Source: Azoarcus indigens
GTDB taxonomy: Bacteria; Pseudomonadota; Gammaproteobacteria; Burkholderiales; Rhodocyclaceae
NCBI RefSeq assembly: GCF_004361735.1
Contig: NZ_SNVV01000012.1
Location: 1-64,000 of the forward strand
Length of the DNA: 64,000 nt
Direction of reading: 5' to 3'
Part shown: positions 60,585 to 64,000 of the stretch, piece after piece
Layout: every line of letters begins with the position of its first letter
Numbering within the stretch: position 1 is the first letter of the stretch
Notes under the pieces: model-generated
Told to the model about the DNA's origin: nothing
Database searches by the model: none
The model's input: the letters and a program-made list of their open reading frames with translations, nothing else
Translations under genes and position numbers: made by a program

Positions 60585-61073
60585 ATGGCCACTACAGACG
60601 AGGCATTCAGTTTCGACAACTGGGCCGACTACCGCGCAGCCGTCCTCCAACTGCTCGCCTCCGTGGAGAGCAGCCTGTGCATCTACGATCCGGATCTGAG
60701 CGCCACCGGGCTGTCCAGCCTCGCAGGCGTTCGGGCACTGCAAGACCTTGCCCTGCGCAGCAGCCGGCACGACGCCGTCCGTATCCTGTTGAAAGACGCC
60801 GGGCCTCTGGAACGCGAACAGCCTCGTCTGGTGAACCTCGTCGCAACCTATGGCCACAGGATCCTCGTCAAGCTTGCTCCGGCCGAGCCCCTGCCAGAGC
60901 AAGCCTTCATGATCGCTGACGGAAAACGGCTGCTCCTGCGCTTTCAGGAAGACATGGCACGCGGACGGTGCGAACTCGATGCGCGCAATGCACCGGCACG
61001 GCACATTGCACAATTTGAAACAATTTGGATGCGTTCCCAACCTGGGCCAACCGGTACCCCGCTTGGGCTTTGA
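60585..61073 (+). CDS. Conserved host protein (DUF7931-like)
   Basis: A 162-residue protein with pattern SVESSLCIYDPDLSATGLSS and VRILLKDAGPLEREQPRL, resembling a family found next to roxA/YcfD genes in betaproteobacteria. It lies 18 bases after roxA and is probably co-transcribed. The strands and helices suggest a phospholipase-D-like half fold, without catalytic HKD. Function unknown. Confidence 0.65.
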   Translation: MATTDEAFSFDNWADYRAAVLQLLASVESSLCIYDPDLSATGLSSLAGVRALQDLALRSSRHDAVRILLKDAGPLEREQPRLVNLVATYGHRILVKLAPAEPLPEQAFMIADGKRLLLRFQEDMARGRCELDARNAPARHIAQFETIWMRSQPGPTGTPLGL

Positions 61074-61220
61074 TGAGCCCAGCCGGTATCATTGCGATGC
61101 ACCAATTCGGTGGCTGGGTCAAACCCGCCATGCTACGATCCGCACTCGTCCGGTGCTAAGGTTTCTTGGCTATTTCTCGGACGTCTGCTGTCTTCACCCC
61201 ATCGACAAGGAAAAAAGAAC

Positions 61221-61505
61221 ATGAAGCAATCTCTTCTCATCGCCGCCCTGGTCGCCCTCGCCGTTTCCGCTTGCGGCAAGAAGGAAGAGCCGGCTCCCGC
61301 TCCCGCCCCCGCTCCGGCTGAACAAGCCGCTCCGGCTCCCGCCGCGCCTGCCGACGCCGCTCAGGGCGCCGCCGACGCTGCCAAGGAAGCTGCTGACGCC
61401 GCCAAGGAAGGCGCCGCCGAAGCTGCTGGCGCTGCCGAGTCCGCCGAAGCCGCCAAGGACGCCGCCCAGGAAAACGCTGACGCTGCCAAGGACGCCGCCA
61501 AGTAA
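61221..61505 (+). CDS. Small Ala-rich lipoprotein
   Basis: The 94-residue protein has a signal peptide with lipobox (LVALAVSAC, Cys18) followed by KKEE and a Pro/Ala-rich, then Ala/Glu/Lys-rich helical repeat (AADAAKEAADAAKEGAA). It is a probable outer-membrane lipoprotein with a rigid helical or coiled periplasmic tail. It has AAGGAA before the ATG and is followed by a strong terminator. Confidence 0.82.
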   Translation: MKQSLLIAALVALAVSACGKKEEPAPAPAPAPAEQAAPAPAAPADAAQGAADAAKEAADAAKEGAAEAAGAAESAEAAKDAAQENADAAKDAAK

Positions 61506-61527
61506 TACTCTGGCGCCCCTGAAGCAA

Positions 61528-61550
61528 AAAAGCCGGCTCTGCCGGCTTTT
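61528..61550. terminator. Rho-independent terminator after the lipoprotein gene
   Basis: AAAAGCCGGC-TCT-GCCGGCTTTT: a 10-base perfect stem with poly-T on both strands, so it can stop both the lipoprotein gene and the convergent bamC transcript. Confidence 0.9.
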
Positions 61551-61614
61551 TCATTTCCGGAGTGGCTGGAAGCTTCCGGAGGAGTCGGCGGACCGGGGGC
61601 CCGCCGAATATGTT

Positions 61615-62766
61615 TCAGCGCAATTCCTGATGCAGCAGCCCGAGGATGCGCTTGGCGGTCTCGGAAGTATCCTGCCCGCCTTCGCGCGTCAGTACGGTGA
61701 CCTCGGAGACGTCACCGCGCTCCTGGACGCGCAGCCGGTATTCGCCACCGCTCTTCGCCGGCGTGTCCTTGCTGCGCCAGAACGCGAGCTTGGAGAAGAA
61801 GCCGGAATCTTCCTTGCTGCGGTTGTCGACTTCGGGATCGACGTAGCGCACGAAGTACAGACCTTGAGCGCGATCCCTGTCCTCGACGGTGAAGCCGATC
61901 CGGTCCAGCGCCAGACCGACGCGGCGCCAGGCGCGATCAAACGGCTCTTCCAGACTCAACCTCACCTGGCCGGCAGTACCGGCGAGAATTTTCGCCCGAT
62001 CCGCCGCAGGCGCAGACGCCAGGGCTGCCTGGGCACGCGCCTCGTCGGCACCCAGCCGGACCATCAGACGGCGCAGCATCTCGGCTTCTAGCTCCGGATC
62101 GGCCGGACGCGGCTGCCAGATGGTCTGGTCGCGCGCCTCGGTCGGGTAAATTTCCATCATGCCGCGATGGCTGACGTAGATCTCCACCGTGCCCGCTTCC
62201 TTGCCGGCTTCGATCCGGGTACGGAACTTGTCCCGCTCGGGCGTGGAGAACAGGCCATCGATGACCCGGCCCAAGGTGGAGCGGACAAAGTCCTGCGGGA
62301 TCTTGGCCCGGTCTTCAGCCCAATCGGTTTCCATGACACCGATCTCGGGGCTATCCACGTTCAGGATGAAGCCCAGTTCCAGCCAGAAGTCCTTGATCTG
62401 CGGCCACAGCGTATCCGGCGTGCCCTGCACCACCAGCCAGCGCTGGGTACCCGCGCGCTCGATATGCATGTTGCCGGCTGCAGCGGCCGGAAGCACGTCG
62501 CTGTTCGACTGCACCGAGGGCTGCCCAGCGCGGTCGGCACTATAGGCGGAATAGGTGGCCACGCCCTTGGGCGCGACGTCCGGCACCGCGTAGCGGTCAT
62601 CGCGGGTAGGCGAGGTCAGGTCCGGCGGGACCTCCAGTTGCGGCACCTGCCGGGTGCTCGCGCTTTTGTAATCGATACGCTTGGATTCAAGCAGCGAACC
62701 CGAGCAGCCCGTCAACGCCAACGAAAACGCGAGCAGGGAGACGGAAGTGCGCATGGAGCGATTCAT
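61615..62766 (-). CDS. bamC: Outer-membrane assembly lipoprotein BamC
   Basis: The 383-residue protein starts with a lipoprotein signal (LLAFSLALTGCSG, lipobox LTGC) and an unstructured YKSASTRQVPQLEVPPDL-type linker, then two helix-grip domains (ERAGTQRWLVVQGTPDTLWP; EPFDRAWRRVGLALDRIGFT). BamC is part of the BAM complex that inserts outer-membrane proteins. It lies 26 bases after dapA on the same strand, the usual dapA-bamC order. AGGAA precedes the ATG. Confidence 0.92.
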   Translation of the reverse strand: MNRSMRTSVSLLAFSLALTGCSGSLLESKRIDYKSASTRQVPQLEVPPDLTSPTRDDRYAVPDVAPKGVATYSAYSADRAGQPSVQSNSDVLPAAAAGNMHIERAGTQRWLVVQGTPDTLWPQIKDFWLELGFILNVDSPEIGVMETDWAEDRAKIPQDFVRSTLGRVIDGLFSTPERDKFRTRIEAGKEAGTVEIYVSHRGMMEIYPTEARDQTIWQPRPADPELEAEMLRRLMVRLGADEARAQAALASAPAADRAKILAGTAGQVRLSLEEPFDRAWRRVGLALDRIGFTVEDRDRAQGLYFVRYVDPEVDNRSKEDSGFFSKLAFWRSKDTPAKSGGEYRLRVQERGDVSEVTVLTREGGQDTSETAKRILGLLHQELR

Positions 62767-62792
62767 GAGGTTCCTGAGGTGGATTGGTCGGG

Positions 62793-63671
62793 TCAGAGCG
62801 AAATGCCGGCCTGCAGCATGGCCTGGCGCACGCGGTCGTGCAGGGAGTCGGAGAGGGGGGTGAGCGGCAGGCGGATACCGTCTTCAATCTTGCCCATGCG
62901 CGCCACCGCCCACTTGACCGGGATCGGGTTGGCTTCGCAGAACAGGTGACGGTGCAGCCCTACCAGCCCGGCATTGATCTCGCGGCTCCGCTTGCCATCG
63001 CCGGCAAGCGCCGCCACACAGAGTTCATGCATCGCACGGGGAGCAACGTTTGCAGTCACCGAGATCACGCCATGGCCGCCCAGCAGGATGAAGGCGGCGG
63101 CGGTCATATCGTCGCCGGTGTAGAGCGCAAAGCCCTCCGGCGCGCGAGCGACCAGATCGCAAGCGCGATCGATGCTGCCGGTCGCATCCTTGATGCCGAT
63201 GATGTTGGGGATCGCGGCCAACTTGAGCGCGGTGTCGTTCGAGAGGTCGGCGACAGTGCGGCCGGGCACGTTGTAGAGCACCATCGGCAGGTCCACCGCC
63301 TCGGCGATGGTACGGAAGTGCTGGTAGAGGCCTTCCTGGCTGGGCCGATTGTAGTAAGGCACCACCGAGAGGTGGGCGCTGGCACCAGCCTGCTTGGCAT
63401 AGCGGGTAAGTTCGACGGCCTCCGCAGTGGAGTTCGCGCCGGTGCCGGCGATCACTGGCACTCGTCCGGCGGCGTGTTCGACGGCCACGCGGATCAGCTC
63501 GCAATGCTCGTCTACCGAAACCGTCGGCGACTCGCCGGTGGTACCGACGATGACGATGCCGTCCGTGCCTTCGGCGATGTGCCAGTCGATCAGGCTGCGC
63601 AGGCGGGGAAAATCAAGGCTGCCGTCCGCGTGCATGGGCGTGACGATGGCGACGATCGATCCGGTAATCAT
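62793..63671 (-). CDS. dapA: 4-hydroxy-tetrahydrodipicolinate synthase
   Basis: The 292-residue protein has the DapA signatures: [10 protein letters not shown] near the N-terminus, YNVPGRTV (Tyr) and GIKDATGSI (Schiff-base Lys). It condenses aspartate semialdehyde and pyruvate in lysine and diaminopimelate synthesis. It is followed by bamC. The gap 63672..63808 holds no gene. Confidence 0.95.
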   Translation of the reverse strand: MITGSIVAIVTPMHADGSLDFPRLRSLIDWHIAEGTDGIVIVGTTGESPTVSVDEHCELIRVAVEHAAGRVPVIAGTGANSTAEAVELTRYAKQAGASAHLSVVPYYNRPSQEGLYQHFRTIAEAVDLPMVLYNVPGRTVADLSNDTALKLAAIPNIIGIKDATGSIDRACDLVARAPEGFALYTGDDMTAAAFILLGGHGVISVTANVAPRAMHELCVAALAGDGKRSREINAGLVGLHRHLFCEANPIPVKWAVARMGKIEDGIRLPLTPLSDSLHDRVRQAMLQAGISL

Positions 63672-63808
63672 GTGAAGATGAAAGCGATAAAACCCTGATT
63701 CTAACCGATCGCCGAAACTCGGGCAGCGCGATCCACGCAGCCGTATTGTTGCCTTCTTCCTAGATTGACACGTGACGCAGCTGACCTTTTAAAACAATGA
63801 CCTGCAGC

Positions 63809-64000
63809 TCAAAGGTCAGCAAGCGACTTGATGTGCGCTACGACCGAACGCGCCAGGGAAGACAGCGCATAGCCTCCTTCAAGGATGGAGACGATACGTT
63901 TGTGTCCGCAGTCCGCCGCCAGGCCCTTGATCTGCTCCGTCGCCCATACGTAGTCAGACTCCACCAGGCCAAGCGAGCCCATGTCGTCCTCGTAATGGGC
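63809..64000 (-). CDS. Histone-deacetylase-family protein, C-terminal part
   Basis: Only 63 C-terminal residues are inside the window. DYVWATEQIKGLAADCGHKR and VSILEGGYALSSLARSVVAH are typical of the histone deacetylase/acetoin-utilisation (AcuC-like) fold, where EGGY precedes the last helix. The 5' part lies beyond base 64000. Confidence 0.85.
   Translation of the reverse strand, partial: AHYEDDMGSLGLVESDYVWATEQIKGLAADCGHKRIVSILEGGYALSSLARSVVAHIKSLADL

Overview
The window holds one complete, apparently intact temperate prophage of about 57.9 kb (1..57905) integrated at the 3' end of a tRNA-Ser(UGA) gene, followed by about 6 kb of host chromosome (57906..64000). Host genes rlmD, a RoxA-type JmjC ribosomal oxygenase, bamC, dapA and a histone-deacetylase-fold protein, with high GC and many short overlaps, suggest a betaproteobacterium, probably Rhodocyclales (Azoarcus/Thauera-like). 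That placement is inference from protein style; no rRNA is present.

The prophage is a podovirus-type phage with P22/Bcep22-like architecture. The left end (1..967) carries attL and two small rightward genes. A leftward late operon runs from about 35.4 kb down to 1.0 kb: small and large terminase, P22-type portal, acidic scaffold-like protein, N4-gp56-type capsid protein, head-tail adaptor, tail-fibre genes, a holin/SAR-lysozyme/Rz/Rz1 lysis cassette, N4 gp49/Sf6 gp66-like protein, beta-propeller and Asp-box tail proteins, putative ejection proteins and a 2127-residue polyvalent protein with an HEMIH metalloprotease motif. Rightward 'moron' genes interrupt this operon at 14.1, 11.9-12.3 and 9.1-11.7 kb. 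The 8.1-9.6 kb interval looks like the P22 immI locus (divergent Arc-like and Mnt-like ribbon-helix-helix proteins plus an antirepressor).

The leftward early operon (43935 down to 35703) encodes Cro, a ribbon-helix-helix protein, a membrane protein, N6-adenine and C5-cytosine DNA methyltransferases, a replication initiator, DnaB helicase, RusA, an endonuclease-III-like helix-hairpin-helix protein, NinB and a Q-like late regulator. The rightward early operon (46977 to 57817) encodes a pentapeptide-repeat protein, small phage proteins, a YqaJ exonuclease/RecT recombination pair, RdgC, a DEDD exonuclease, excisionase and tyrosine integrase. A lambda-like switch separates the two: three 15-bp operators spaced exactly 24 bp between cro and cI, and two more over the rightward early promoter at 46.8 kb.

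The most interesting content is a pair of related two-gene cassettes, each a HipA-like kinase (DRNxxN...IDH, with the two Asp residues 18 apart in both) overlapping a partner protein of 283-284 residues with a shared TGExF motif. One lies directly downstream of cI, where lambda carries rexAB; the other sits beside the Mnt-like gene, where P22 carries sieA. I infer that both are expressed in the lysogen and may act in superinfection exclusion or host protection. Other points of note are a predicted late promoter with a terminator about 22 nt downstream, likely leaderless mRNAs for several control and moron genes, a pentapeptide array built from near-identical 15-bp units, and an attachment core that extends 67 bp beyond the tRNA.
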